The notes: generated by a model not told the origin, from the letters alone. Counted from the stretch's first letter, positions 1-5,502 are shown. The stretch: 6,253 nt of DNA from Anaerolineae bacterium (GCA_030612185.1 JAUWOI010000273.1:1-6253), one strand, 5' to 3'. Program-made: numbers and translations.

Positions 1-1
1 T

Positions 2-439
2 GAAAACGCCTACTTGTTGAAATTTACCTTGTTCAAGCTAACTGATCACCACCATATATGGGCAAATTCTGCACAATACCCCCATATATGGCGGTAAGGA
101 AATTGGCGATTTCATAAAAATTTTCAGCGAACGGACAGTGACTTTACCATCTCTGGCACTTTTAAGCAGATTGATTTTGTAAAAGACAAAGTGCTAATTG
201 AGGTTCAACTCGGTAAGTATTTCGCCATGTTCTACGATATAGCCAAGTTCCAGTACTTCTACAACGAGAATAGAGCAGAGGTGGGTGTTGAAATCGTCCC
301 TTGTCATGCTCTGTATAGGGAAATGTCCTCCGGCGTGTCTTACGGAGAAAAACTGATATATGATATTGAGCAGATGAGGCGGCATTTTCCTGCCGCCCCG
401 GTCAAAGTGATTTTGATTGATGTAGACGAACCGAATTGA
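2..439 (+). pseudogene. BglII-like type II restriction endonuclease, C-terminal part, frameshifted
   Basis: This is a remnant of a BglII-family endonuclease, an enzyme that cuts DNA at a short palindromic site. The segment IDFVKDKVLIEVQ has Asp (173-175), Glu (200-202) and Gln (206-208) with the D-x8-E-x-Q spacing that I recall for BglII Asp84/Glu93/Gln95. The frame then runs to a stop at 437-439. Upstream, the frame used from 134 onward has a TAA at 95-97 and no ATG, GTG or TTG before 191, so the only usable start would lose the catalytic Asp. A family-like reading is recovered if one base is removed from the C run at 79-83 and one is added near 132-133, giving YGGKEIGDFIKIFSER between the two shifts. 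The gene is cut by the window start and converges on the minus-strand genes. No cognate methyltransferase is visible. Two sequencing errors would be an alternative to a true pseudogene. Confidence 0.72.
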
Positions 440-459
440 TTACGCTGCTTCGGATCACA

Positions 460-474
460 GCACATCTAATGTGC
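460..474. terminator. Small hairpin between convergent genes, possible bidirectional terminator
   Basis: A perfect 6-bp stem (GCACAT / ATGTGC) with a 3-nt CTA loop lies between the stop of the plus-strand BglII-like remnant (439) and the end of the minus-strand BMC-P relic (476). The position suits termination between converging genes. Neither side has a clear T tract, so the role is only a possibility. Confidence 0.25.
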
Positions 475-475
475 G

Positions 476-526
476 CTACCCGCTCAGCGTCACCTCGTCC
501 ACAACACCCACGGTCTGGCGAATTGA
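476..526 (-). pseudogene. Relic 3' end of a fourth BMC-P (EutN/CcmL) gene
   Basis: Read on the minus strand, this stretch encodes SIRQTVGVVDEVTLSG followed by TAG (478-476). The last 11 residues, VGVVDEVTLSG, and the stop are identical to the C-terminus of the intact BMC-P at 1300-1572. Across the 11 matching codons plus the stop, seven codons differ, and every difference is synonymous. Upstream of about 526 the BMC-P similarity disappears and the antitoxin gene begins. What remains is therefore only the final beta strand of a vertex protein, with no start and no function expected. The synonymous pattern suggests a diverged homologue that was under selection until it was truncated, not a fresh copy of the neighbour. 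Confidence 0.72.
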
Positions 527-553
527 TCGAAGATGTAATGGCCGAGTCGTGCT

Positions 554-802
554 TCAACTCAGAACGTACCTGAACACAGGAACTTGAATCACCTGCGCGG
601 GTTGGAGCGTGGGGCAAGTGTGACGATGAGCAATCAATGCTTCCAACTCTCGCAGCACGGCAGGCTCAAAATACTCTTCACCACATTGGGGACATTTTTC
701 GATCGGCACGTCCCGAATGACGATCAATTCGTCTCCGTCCCACTCTTCGACCGTCGTCGTAGTAGTCTCCAGCAAGGGATAGTTACACGTTCCACATCTC
801 AT
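554..802 (-). CDS. YgiT-type zinc-finger antitoxin (MqsA-like N-terminal domain)
   Basis: This is an 82-residue protein with two CxxC pairs, C3-GT-C6 and C37-PQ-C40, separated by an acidic beta-rich stretch (EEWDGDELIVIRDVPIEK). This is the zinc-binding layout of YgiT/MqsA N-terminal domains. Family members pair with small RNase-like toxins, often DUF4258 proteins, and neutralise them by direct binding. The MqsA-type helix-turn-helix DNA-binding domain is absent, as in many stand-alone YgiT antitoxins, so autoregulation by this protein is uncertain. The ATG at 802 is preferred over the GTG at 811 because AGGTGA (813-808) lies 5 nt upstream of it, and because the start then falls just after the toxin stop at 810-808. 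The gene looks intact although its partner toxin is broken. Confidence 0.85.
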   Translation of the reverse strand: MRCGTCNYPLLETTTTTVEEWDGDELIVIRDVPIEKCPQCGEEYFEPAVLRELEALIAHRHTCPTLQPAQVIQVPVFRYVLS

Positions 803-807
803 AGGTA

Positions 808-1113
808 TCACCTTTTACGAATCCGATCATCCTTCCACAAATGCGCATGAGGAAAGTAAACAGTATTGACTTGGACCACATCATCAACGATCTTGCAGGC
901 GATGTGGATAACGTCACCATTGAAGCGTTCGCCGACAATCAAGTAGCAGACGAAATCCCAATCGTCAATGTGCGTCTCGATCACCTGACCGCTCGCGATA
1001 GCATCTTCAATGTCCCGGACACTGATCTGGCGGACTCGACTCTCGTCCCGTGCATGACGGGTGAGACGATATTGGTCATCCTGAACCAGTTAGCGAATAC
1101 GCTTCAGACTCAC
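808..1113 (-). pseudogene. DUF4258-type toxin with an early nonsense codon
   Basis: The minus-strand frame starts at GTG 1113 with GAGG (1123-1120) 6 nt upstream. It reads VSLKRIR, then TAA (1092-1090), then LVQDDQYRLTRHARD, ISVRDIEDAI and a long tail to TGA at 810-808. The pattern of Arg-His-Ala-Arg, then S-V-R-D-I-E-D-A-I, then a beta-rich half ending in VNTVYFPHAHLW is typical of DUF4258 proteins, about 100 residues long, that act as the toxin beside YgiT-type antitoxins. DUF4258 proteins usually have Glu at this position (IRELVQ), so one change from GAA to TAA explains the stop. No ATG, GTG or TTG follows until well past the conserved N-terminal His/Arg region, so restart would not rescue the protein. 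The rest of the frame is undamaged, which points to a recent loss, a suppressed stop or a sequencing error. Confidence 0.78.
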
Positions 1114-1151
1114 CGTAGGCCTCATCTACATGTTCCGACATCACGCTGCTC

Positions 1152-1180
1152 ATTATAATTTCGTCCGGTGCGTTGGTCAA
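1152..1180 (-). promoter_or_regulatory. Near-consensus sigma-70-type promoter of the toxin-antitoxin module
   Basis: On the minus strand there is TTGACC (1180-1175), a 17-nt spacer and a perfect TATAAT (1157-1152). Transcription would begin near 1145, about 32 nt before the toxin GTG at 1113. This would drive the toxin-antitoxin pair independently of the BMC operon upstream. It is the best promoter match seen in the window. Confidence 0.7.
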
Positions 1181-1299
1181 GTCAATAGGAGTGTCAGCCA
1201 AATCAAAGGCAACGGGCCTCGGGATTAAAGGCCGGTTGAAGTCTCCAACTTGTTGAGGGTGTGCGCAACAGTCCAGAACAAGTTCAGGATTCCGGTGCA

Positions 1300-1572
1300 C
1301 TATCCACTCAACGTCACTTCGTCCACTACGCCAACGATGACGGCGCGTATAGCGCCAGGGTCGAGTCCGAGAATCTGTCGCGCCCCGTTTCCCTCGTCTA
1401 TCACCAGCACCGTGTCGCCGGGGCCAGCCTGCGCCACATCCACCGCGATGTCGTAATAACCGGTCTCCTGCCCGCGCAGGTCAACCTGGTCCACGAGCAG
1501 CAGTTTGCGCCCCTCCAGGTGCGGAATCTTGATCGTGGCGACTACCGTGCCGATGACCTTGCCGATGTACAT
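1300..1572 (-). CDS. BMC-P pentameric shell vertex protein (EutN/CcmL family)
   Basis: This 90-residue protein has the compact size usual for the EutN/CcmL family. Five copies form the pentamer that caps a vertex of the icosahedral microcompartment shell. Diagnostic parts are the opening MYIGKVIGTVVATIK, then LEGRKLLLVDQVD at about 19-31, AQAGPGDTVLVIDEG with the conserved turn at about 47-61, GARQILG at 63-69 and the closing strand VGVVDEVTLSG at 80-90. Its ATG lies 2 nt after the stop of the preceding BMC-P, so the two are surely co-transcribed and probably translationally coupled. It is the last intact shell gene of the run. The next gene downstream is a separately promoted toxin-antitoxin module. 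Its C-terminus is repeated in the relic at 476-526. Confidence 0.93.
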   Translation of the reverse strand: MYIGKVIGTVVATIKIPHLEGRKLLLVDQVDLRGQETGYYDIAVDVAQAGPGDTVLVIDEGNGARQILGLDPGAIRAVIVGVVDEVTLSG

Positions 1573-1574
1573 AG

Positions 1575-1949
1575 TCAGTCATCCTCTTCTTCGACCTGGC
1601 TCACCGCCACGAGTACTCGCGGTGGCAGGACTAGCGGCAAGTGGTGCCAGATGGCGGTGGGCTGCTGGCGGCGCGGTCCGCGCTCAATCTCGACTTCGTC
1701 CACGATCCCTGTGATCGCCAGATCCCCCGGCACGAAGACCTCTGGCAGCGCCTGCGCTGCCTCGCGGCTGCCGACGACGAAGACCAATTCGCCGGGCCCG
1801 GCCTGGGCCGTGGCGTCGGCCGCGATGGTGGGCCGCCCCTGCGGGTTCAGTTCTTCGTCCAGCAGTTGTACGACGAGGAACTTGATTCCTTCGAGCCCTT
1901 CGTACTTGCAGGTGGCGACCACCGTGCCAATCACACGCGCGAATTTCAT
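1575..1949 (-). CDS. BMC-P vertex protein with a C-terminal extension
   Basis: Residues 1-90 are a standard EutN/CcmL domain: MKFARVIGTVVATCKY, LEGIKFLVVQLLD at 19-31, AQAGPGELVFVVGS at 48-61 and GIVDEVEIER at 81-90. The start at ATG 1949 is chosen because the family begins at this M-x-x-x-x-V-I-G-T-V motif and because its ATG overlaps the TGA of the upstream BMC-T gene by 4 nt. A longer in-frame start at 2003 would add 18 Arg-rich residues read inside the BMC-T gene. The unusual part is a tail of about 34 residues after the domain: a basic, proline-containing segment (GPRRQQP), a hydrophobic stretch at about 99-118 and an acidic end (EEEDD). Most BMC-P proteins stop near residue 85-100. The tail could bind cargo or another shell protein, but nothing in the sequence proves this. 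Confidence 0.92.
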   Translation of the reverse strand: MKFARVIGTVVATCKYEGLEGIKFLVVQLLDEELNPQGRPTIAADATAQAGPGELVFVVGSREAAQALPEVFVPGDLAITGIVDEVEIERGPRRQQPTAIWHHLPLVLPPRVLVAVSQVEEEDD

Positions 1950-2536
1950 AGCCTGTCCATCACTCTGGTCCGGAAGCGGGTGGCGTCGGCGACGTTCTCC
2001 CACATTTCAGGATGCAATTGCGGAATGACGACCTGGCGCACCAGCAATGCGGGCCGTTCTAACACGCCCACGCCGATCTCGACCGCCGCTTGTACGTCGG
2101 CCACCAGGCCGGAAAAAAGCACGATGCCTTTACCCCCCAGCCCGTCCGCCAGCCGCACCTCGACCAGCCTCACTTCGGCTCCTTTGATACCCGCGTCGGC
2201 AGCGTGGATGGCGGCTGCGACCGTAGTCGTTTCAATCACACCCAGGGCGTCCGTGACCCGTGGCACACGGCCCCCACCGATGGCCTCCACCACCTCCGGG
2301 TGCACATGCGGCAGGTAGACGAAATCCACGGTGGTATCACCGCCCACCTCGCGCCCCGCCGCCAGGGACTCTTCTACGTCGGCCACCTCGCCCCCGACCA
2401 GCACCAGGTATTTGCCGGGTTGCACGGTGCCCGCCTTGATCACGTCAATCGGGGCGCGCTTGACCATAGCATCGGCGGCCTGAATTCCGGCGGCGATGCT
2501 GCTGAATTCGAGCAGAGCGAGGGCTGGTTCAACCAT
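1946..2536 (-). CDS. BMC-T trimeric shell protein, single-layer tandem BMC-domain type
   Basis: The 196-residue protein has two fused BMC domains. Domain 1 is about 1-92, with ALALLEFSSIAAGIQAADAM and the conserved Lys26. Domain 2 is about 96-196, beginning ALGVIETTTVAAAIHAADAG. Three copies form a pseudohexameric shell tile. Each domain has a pore-facing glycine loop (PGKYL at 40-44, GLGGKG at 132-137). PduT-like trimers hold an iron-sulfur cluster through a pore cysteine; this protein contains no cysteine at all, so it should act as a metabolite pore or structural tile. By memory of the family it is closer to the single-layer trimers of HO-type shells than to EutL. The ATG at 2536 has no recognisable Shine-Dalgarno sequence, because a heptamer repeat abuts it directly. 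Its stop overlaps the next gene's start as ATGA. Confidence 0.92.
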   Translation of the reverse strand: MVEPALALLEFSSIAAGIQAADAMVKRAPIDVIKAGTVQPGKYLVLVGGEVADVEESLAAGREVGGDTTVDFVYLPHVHPEVVEAIGGGRVPRVTDALGVIETTTVAAAIHAADAGIKGAEVRLVEVRLADGLGGKGIVLFSGLVADVQAAVEIGVGVLERPALLVRQVVIPQLHPEMWENVADATRFRTRVMDRL

Positions 2537-2571
2537 ATGCGTAATGCGTAAAATGTGATGCGTAAAAGGTC
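2537..2571. repeat. Period-7 tandem repeat abutting the BMC-T start codon
   Basis: Five consecutive 7-nt units lie in register on the plus strand: ATGCGTA (2537), ATGCGTA (2544), a divergent AAATGTG (2551), ATGCGTA (2558) and a divergent AAAGGTC (2565). The array fills the position where a ribosome binding site for the BMC-T gene would be expected. Confidence 0.72.
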
Positions 2572-2631
2572 AGTCCGCGGGCATTGAGAACCGAAATCTG
2601 ATGAAAGCGCCAGATGCTTTCAGTCTTTGCA

Positions 2632-2640
2632 AGTATAGCA
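2632..2640 (-). promoter_or_regulatory. Possible extended -10 promoter element for the BMC-T/BMC-P/BMC-P genes
   Basis: The minus strand reads TGC followed by TATACT (2637-2632), which fits an extended -10 element. No good -35 hexamer is found at the usual distance. It lies in the 138-nt gap between the endonuclease gene and the BMC-T gene and would give a leader of about 90 nt. It could let the downstream shell genes be expressed despite the interrupting gene. Confidence 0.28.
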
Positions 2641-2649
2641 GTGAACAAC

Positions 2650-2676
2650 AATGGGCAGAGGCGGCCTTCGCCCATT
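2650..2676 (-). terminator. Hairpin at the end of the endonuclease gene
   Basis: A 7-bp outer stem (AATGGGC / GCCCATT) continues inward after one A-C mismatch with a G-U pair and 3 more bp around a CGG loop. On the minus strand it begins within the endonuclease stop codon (2677-2675) and is followed by GTTGTTCACT, which is only mildly T-rich. It may be a weak intrinsic terminator or a structure protecting the 3' end of the transcript. Confidence 0.4.
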
Positions 2677-3607
2677 AGGCCACTAGCAGATTGTCAAGGT
2701 CTAAATAGCGGTCAATGAAACTGTCGATCCACTTGGCCTGTGTACGCCGTTTGATTGCCATACTGACATACTCCAACGTCCAGTCTGTAAATGTGTCAAA
2801 GTTCGAGAGACAATCGCGATAGTCCCTCACGGCGTTGGCGCAATACTGATTATCTTTTGGATACAAAAACACAAAGAACCCGTCATCAAAGTTATCTGCG
2901 TGACGAAGGCTACCAGCGAGCAAATGGTCTCGCCATATCTGTTGCAGTGGTTGCGCTTTGAGTTGCACCAGTTTATTTTTCTTGAAACAGCTCATTGCCT
3001 TTGCGACTTCCTCGTATCGGGGACGATGTTGCGCCGCTTTTCCCTGTAGGTTTTCGTGGTATTTGACCTCAATACCGATAAAACCTCGCCCACCTTGCGC
3101 CGTTCGGAAAGTGACATATACATCAAATGCCGAATTGTCACCGGTATATCGGCCATCACCCCGACCGGGAGAATATTCAAACTCAATTCCCGTTACTTCG
3201 CCTACCCGTCCGAACGTGAGAGTCTCAAACACAGTTGTGGCTAACGTCAAGTCTTGCTGGAGTTCCCCAAACAAGTTGAAACAGAGTGGTTGACTTGAAA
3301 GCAAATCATTAAAGATCCGTGGACGCGCAAAAAATTTCCCTTGGCTTTTTTGTCTATCCATCACTTCTTTCCGAACAACTTCGCGTATAGCATCTGTCAG
3401 ATAGTTGGCCAGAGTCTCTTCGGCCCAGGGCATCACGAGTCGCGATCCCAACGGTCTTTCGCCTTCTCGGCCAGAGTGTACCCCGATATCGTAACCTTGC
3501 TCGGCCCGCCAAATTGATTGCAGGATGCGAGCGCGTCGCTGAAAGTCACTTTTGTCAACTTCTTCGAGGACATGGTACTTTTTCGCGAGATTGTCGAGAT
3601 TATCCAC
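2675..3607 (-). CDS. Putative PGN_0703-like restriction endonuclease (PD-(D/E)XK fold)
   Basis: From the GTG at 3607 the product is 310 residues. The core has EYSPGRGD (144-151), then AFDVYVTF with Asp162, and GFIGIEVKYHE with Glu180 and Lys182. Asp followed by Glu-x-Lys on the next strand is the PD-(D/E)XK nuclease active site. From memory, the surrounding motifs (LCFNLFGEL at 108-116, EYSPGRGD, GIEVKYHE) match the putative restriction endonuclease family named after PGN_0703; substrate and target site are unknown. A TTG at 3634 would add 9 residues, but GTG 3607 has GGAGAGGAG (3622-3614) at ideal spacing, so it is preferred. The gene sits 59 nt after the aldehyde dehydrogenase, in the same direction but inside an otherwise BMC-only operon. 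It is visibly more AT-rich than its neighbours, which suggests an inserted gene. No methyltransferase accompanies it. Confidence 0.8.
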   Translation of the reverse strand: MDNLDNLAKKYHVLEEVDKSDFQRRARILQSIWRAEQGYDIGVHSGREGERPLGSRLVMPWAEETLANYLTDAIREVVRKEVMDRQKSQGKFFARPRIFNDLLSSQPLCFNLFGELQQDLTLATTVFETLTFGRVGEVTGIEFEYSPGRGDGRYTGDNSAFDVYVTFRTAQGGRGFIGIEVKYHENLQGKAAQHRPRYEEVAKAMSCFKKNKLVQLKAQPLQQIWRDHLLAGSLRHADNFDDGFFVFLYPKDNQYCANAVRDYRDCLSNFDTFTDWTLEYVSMAIKRRTQAKWIDSFIDRYLDLDNLLVA

Positions 3608-3613
3608 GATTGG

Positions 3614-3622
3614 CTCCTCTCC
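3614..3622 (-). promoter_or_regulatory. Shine-Dalgarno sequence deciding the endonuclease start
   Basis: GGAGAGGAG on the minus strand ends 6 nt before GTG 3607. The alternative TTG at 3634 lies upstream of this site and has no comparable signal, so the site supports the shorter product. Confidence 0.7.
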
Positions 3623-3666
3623 CCAGAGACTCAATTATTGTTTCGGCTGACTAACTGCTACTATGC

Positions 3667-5133
3667 CTAGACAATACGGAAAGCGTCCTTCAGCACGCAA
3701 CGCCGGATGCGGCTAAAACTGATTGGGTTGGTGATCCCTTCGCCGGTGGGGCTGGCGATGGTGAACGAGCAGAAGCCCTCGCCGCCGTAACCGACGCCGG
3801 CACACGAAGGGCCGTTCTTGACGAAGATGCTACAGTCCATCTCGCGCGCCATGCGGCTCAGGTGATCCAGGTTCTTGGAGTGCATCACCGCCGTGTGCCG
3901 GAAGCCGCGCTCAGCCACCTTTGCCAGGTCAATGCCCTCGTCGGCGTCGCGCACGCGGACCAGCGGGATGATGGGCATCATCTGCTCCGACAGCACCAGC
4001 GGGTGGTCATGCTCCACCTCTGCCAACACCAAACGGATTTCGTCTCCCACGTCAATGCCGATCTCCTTAAGCAACACACCAGCGTTCTTGCCGATGAAAG
4101 CCTTGTTCATCGCGCCGTGCTGCCCGGCCGGCGGGACCTGCGTGAAGATGGACTTCATCAACCGGTTGAGTTGCCAGGAGTTGATCTCGTAGGCTCCGTG
4201 GTTGCACATGAGACGCTTGAGTTCGTCGGCGATGGAAGCGACGGCAAAGATCTCCTTCTCGTCAATGCAGATGATGTTGTTGTCGAAAGAAGCGCCGCGC
4301 ACGATGTCGCGCCCGGCCTGTTCCAGGTCGGCGGTCTCGTCCACCACGACCGGCGGGTTGCCTGGACCGGCGCAGACCGCTCGCTTGCCGCTCTGCATCG
4401 CCACCCGCACCACCCCCTCACCGCCAGTTATGGCCAGCAGTTGCACGTTGGAGTGGTGCATAATCTGCTGGGCGGTCTCGATGGTGGGTTCGGCTATGGC
4501 GCAGATCAAGTTGGGCGGCCCTCCCGCCTCGACGATACCCTCGTGGATCAATTGCACTGCGTGGTTGGAACAGGCACGCGCGCCGGGGTGCGCGTTGAAT
4601 ACGACCGCGTTGCCCGCCGCCACCATCCCGATGGTGTTACAGATAACACTGGACGTGGGGTTGGTGCTGGGAATGATCGCGCCGATCACACCGTAGGGCG
4701 CGTACTCGACCAGCGTCAGCCCGCCGTCACCACTCCAGGCGGTCGGGGTGAGGATTTCGGTCCCAGGCACCTTGTTGGCGTTGAGCAGGTTCTTCTCGAT
4801 TTTGTCCTCGTAGCGGCCCATCCCTGTCTCTTGCCAGGCATCGTAGGCCAGGAGTTGCGCGTTCTCCCGCACCACGCGACGGATATGGGCGATCATCTGC
4901 TCGCGTACCGATAGCGGCATTTCACACAGTTGCAGATAGGCGCGGCGTGCAGCCGTTATGGCGCTGTCCACGTCGGGGAAAAGGTTGTCGCCGTGGCGCA
5001 ACGCCGGGGCGGGTGGGGGAGGTTGTTTGGCCTCCAGCGGTTCCGGCAGTGGGCCGTGGCGCACGCGCTCCCCCTGGCGCAACTCGGCCATCACCTGCTG
5101 AACGATGGCGTCAATCCGAGTCTCGTCAATCAT
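3667..5133 (-). CDS. CoA-acylating aldehyde dehydrogenase with encapsulation peptide (PduP/EutE type)
   Basis: The 488-residue enzyme should oxidise an aldehyde with NAD+ and CoA to acyl-CoA inside the microcompartment. Residues 1-20 (DETRIDAIVQQVMAELRQ) form an amphipathic helix joined by a Pro-rich linker (about 28-46) to the catalytic domain. This is the classic encapsulation-peptide arrangement of BMC cargo. In the catalytic domain, IPSTNPT (154-160) and GGEGVV (237-242) belong to the nucleotide-binding part, CAGPGNPP (254-261) is conserved in PduP/EutE enzymes, and Cys289 in FDNNIICIDEKE is the expected acyl-thioester nucleophile. TGEGIT (463-468) is the conserved C-terminal motif. Length matches PduP/EutE (about 460-490). 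Its ATG overlaps the BMC-P stop by one base (TGATG), with GAGG just upstream, so the two are translationally coupled. The specific aldehyde cannot be told from sequence, because no aldehyde-producing enzyme is in the window. Confidence 0.95.
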   Translation of the reverse strand: MIDETRIDAIVQQVMAELRQGERVRHGPLPEPLEAKQPPPPAPALRHGDNLFPDVDSAITAARRAYLQLCEMPLSVREQMIAHIRRVVRENAQLLAYDAWQETGMGRYEDKIEKNLLNANKVPGTEILTPTAWSGDGGLTLVEYAPYGVIGAIIPSTNPTSSVICNTIGMVAAGNAVVFNAHPGARACSNHAVQLIHEGIVEAGGPPNLICAIAEPTIETAQQIMHHSNVQLLAITGGEGVVRVAMQSGKRAVCAGPGNPPVVVDETADLEQAGRDIVRGASFDNNIICIDEKEIFAVASIADELKRLMCNHGAYEINSWQLNRLMKSIFTQVPPAGQHGAMNKAFIGKNAGVLLKEIGIDVGDEIRLVLAEVEHDHPLVLSEQMMPIIPLVRVRDADEGIDLAKVAERGFRHTAVMHSKNLDHLSRMAREMDCSIFVKNGPSCAGVGYGGEGFCSFTIASPTGEGITNPISFSRIRRCVLKDAFRIV

Positions 5134-5444
5134 CAGTTGTCCTCAGCCTCAACCTCAGCCTTATCATACTTCACGACGCCGTCCACCTCCAGCATGTCCA
5201 CAATCGCCATAATGACGGCGTCACATGGGCGTTTGTCCGTCAACTTCGTCTGGCGTGCGGAACTGCCGGTGGCGTAGAGCACCACCTCACCCATCCCAGC
5301 GCCGACGGCGTCCGCCGCGACGCGGTAGGCCCCTGTTTCCTGGCCCTCAATGTCGATTTGTTTGAGCACCAGGAACTTGAGGCCGTCCAGCGTTGGCTCC
5401 TTGCGCGTGGCGACCAGTGTGCCCACGACTTTCCCTAATAGCAT
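5133..5444 (-). CDS. BMC-P pentameric shell vertex protein (EutN/CcmL family)
   Basis: This 103-residue vertex protein is the first of three intact BMC-P genes. The family pattern is clear: [28 protein letters not shown] at 19-31, [23 protein letters not shown] at about 38-60, SSARQT at 61-66 and the closing strand [10 protein letters not shown] at 80-89. A short charged tail follows ([12 protein letters not shown]). GGAG lies about 6 nt before the ATG at 5444. The gene is coupled to the aldehyde dehydrogenase by a shared base, a pairing that ties a vertex protein to the core enzyme. It lies 78 nt after the BMC-H gene, across a repeat-filled gap. The central region differs enough from the other two BMC-P proteins that they are likely distinct vertex types, not recent duplicates. 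Confidence 0.94.
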   Translation of the reverse strand: MLLGKVVGTLVATRKEPTLDGLKFLVLKQIDIEGQETGAYRVAADAVGAGMGEVVLYATGSSARQTKLTDKRPCDAVIMAIVDMLEVDGVVKYDKAEVEAEDN

Positions 5445-5460
5445 TTGGAACTCCGTATGC

Positions 5461-5502
5461 GTGAAACGTGAAACGTCAACCGTGATACGTGAAACGTATC
5501 AC
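5461..5502. repeat. Period-7 tandem repeat in the BMC-H to BMC-P gap
   Basis: Six 7-nt units keep register on the plus strand: GTGAAAC (5461), GTGAAAC (5468), GTCAACC (5475), GTGATAC (5482), GTGAAAC (5489) and GTATCAC (5496). The array runs straight into a period-8 array. Confidence 0.78.
5482..5502. repeat. Perfect 9-bp inverted repeat with a 3-nt loop
   Basis: GTGATACGT (5482-5490) and ACGTATCAC (5494-5502) are exact reverse complements around GAA. It lies inside the heptamer array between the BMC-H and BMC-P genes. It could fold in the transcript or bind a dimeric protein, but it may be only a by-product of repeat variation. Confidence 0.6.

Noticed and set aside
52..91. Ten-base palindrome CCATATATGG occurring twice, 30 bp apart
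   Set aside because: Both copies fall within the degenerate BglII-like coding remnant, so they are more likely coding sequence or a small duplication than an operator pair.
841..1158. 105-codon plus-strand open frame opposite the toxin gene
   Set aside because: It is the antisense of the DUF4258-like frame and stays open only because that frame is conserved. No ribosome binding site or family match was seen.
1215..1284. Small inverted repeats after the BMC-P stop (GGCCT/AGGCC; AACTTGTT/AACAAGTT)
   Set aside because: The stems are 5 and 8 bp with large loops, and no T tract follows on the minus strand. They are not convincing as the operon terminator.
1076..1299. 74-codon minus-strand open frame between BMC-P and the toxin
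   Set aside because: It spans the toxin-antitoxin promoter and overlaps the toxin start in another frame, and it lacks any recognisable motif. It is treated as intergenic.
1261..2318. Long plus-strand open frames across 1261-2028 and 1641-2318
   Set aside because: They lie antisense to the BMC-P and BMC-T genes, show no family motifs and have the Ser/Thr/Arg/Pro-rich composition of reverse frames in GC-rich DNA.
2603..2621. Hairpin GAAAGC / GCTTTC in the gap before BMC-T
   Set aside because: A 6-bp stem with a 7-nt loop and no T tract is too weak to call a terminator or riboswitch.
3862..4914. 350-codon plus-strand open frame antisense to the aldehyde dehydrogenase
   Set aside because: The minus-strand frame is an unmistakable PduP/EutE-type enzyme. 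The antisense frame has no recognisable domain and a biased His/Val/Gly-rich content.
5455..5480. Possible promoter with TTGAC in the gap before BMC-P (minus strand)
   Set aside because: The TTGAC is part of a heptamer unit and no acceptable -10 hexamer lies 16-18 nt downstream.
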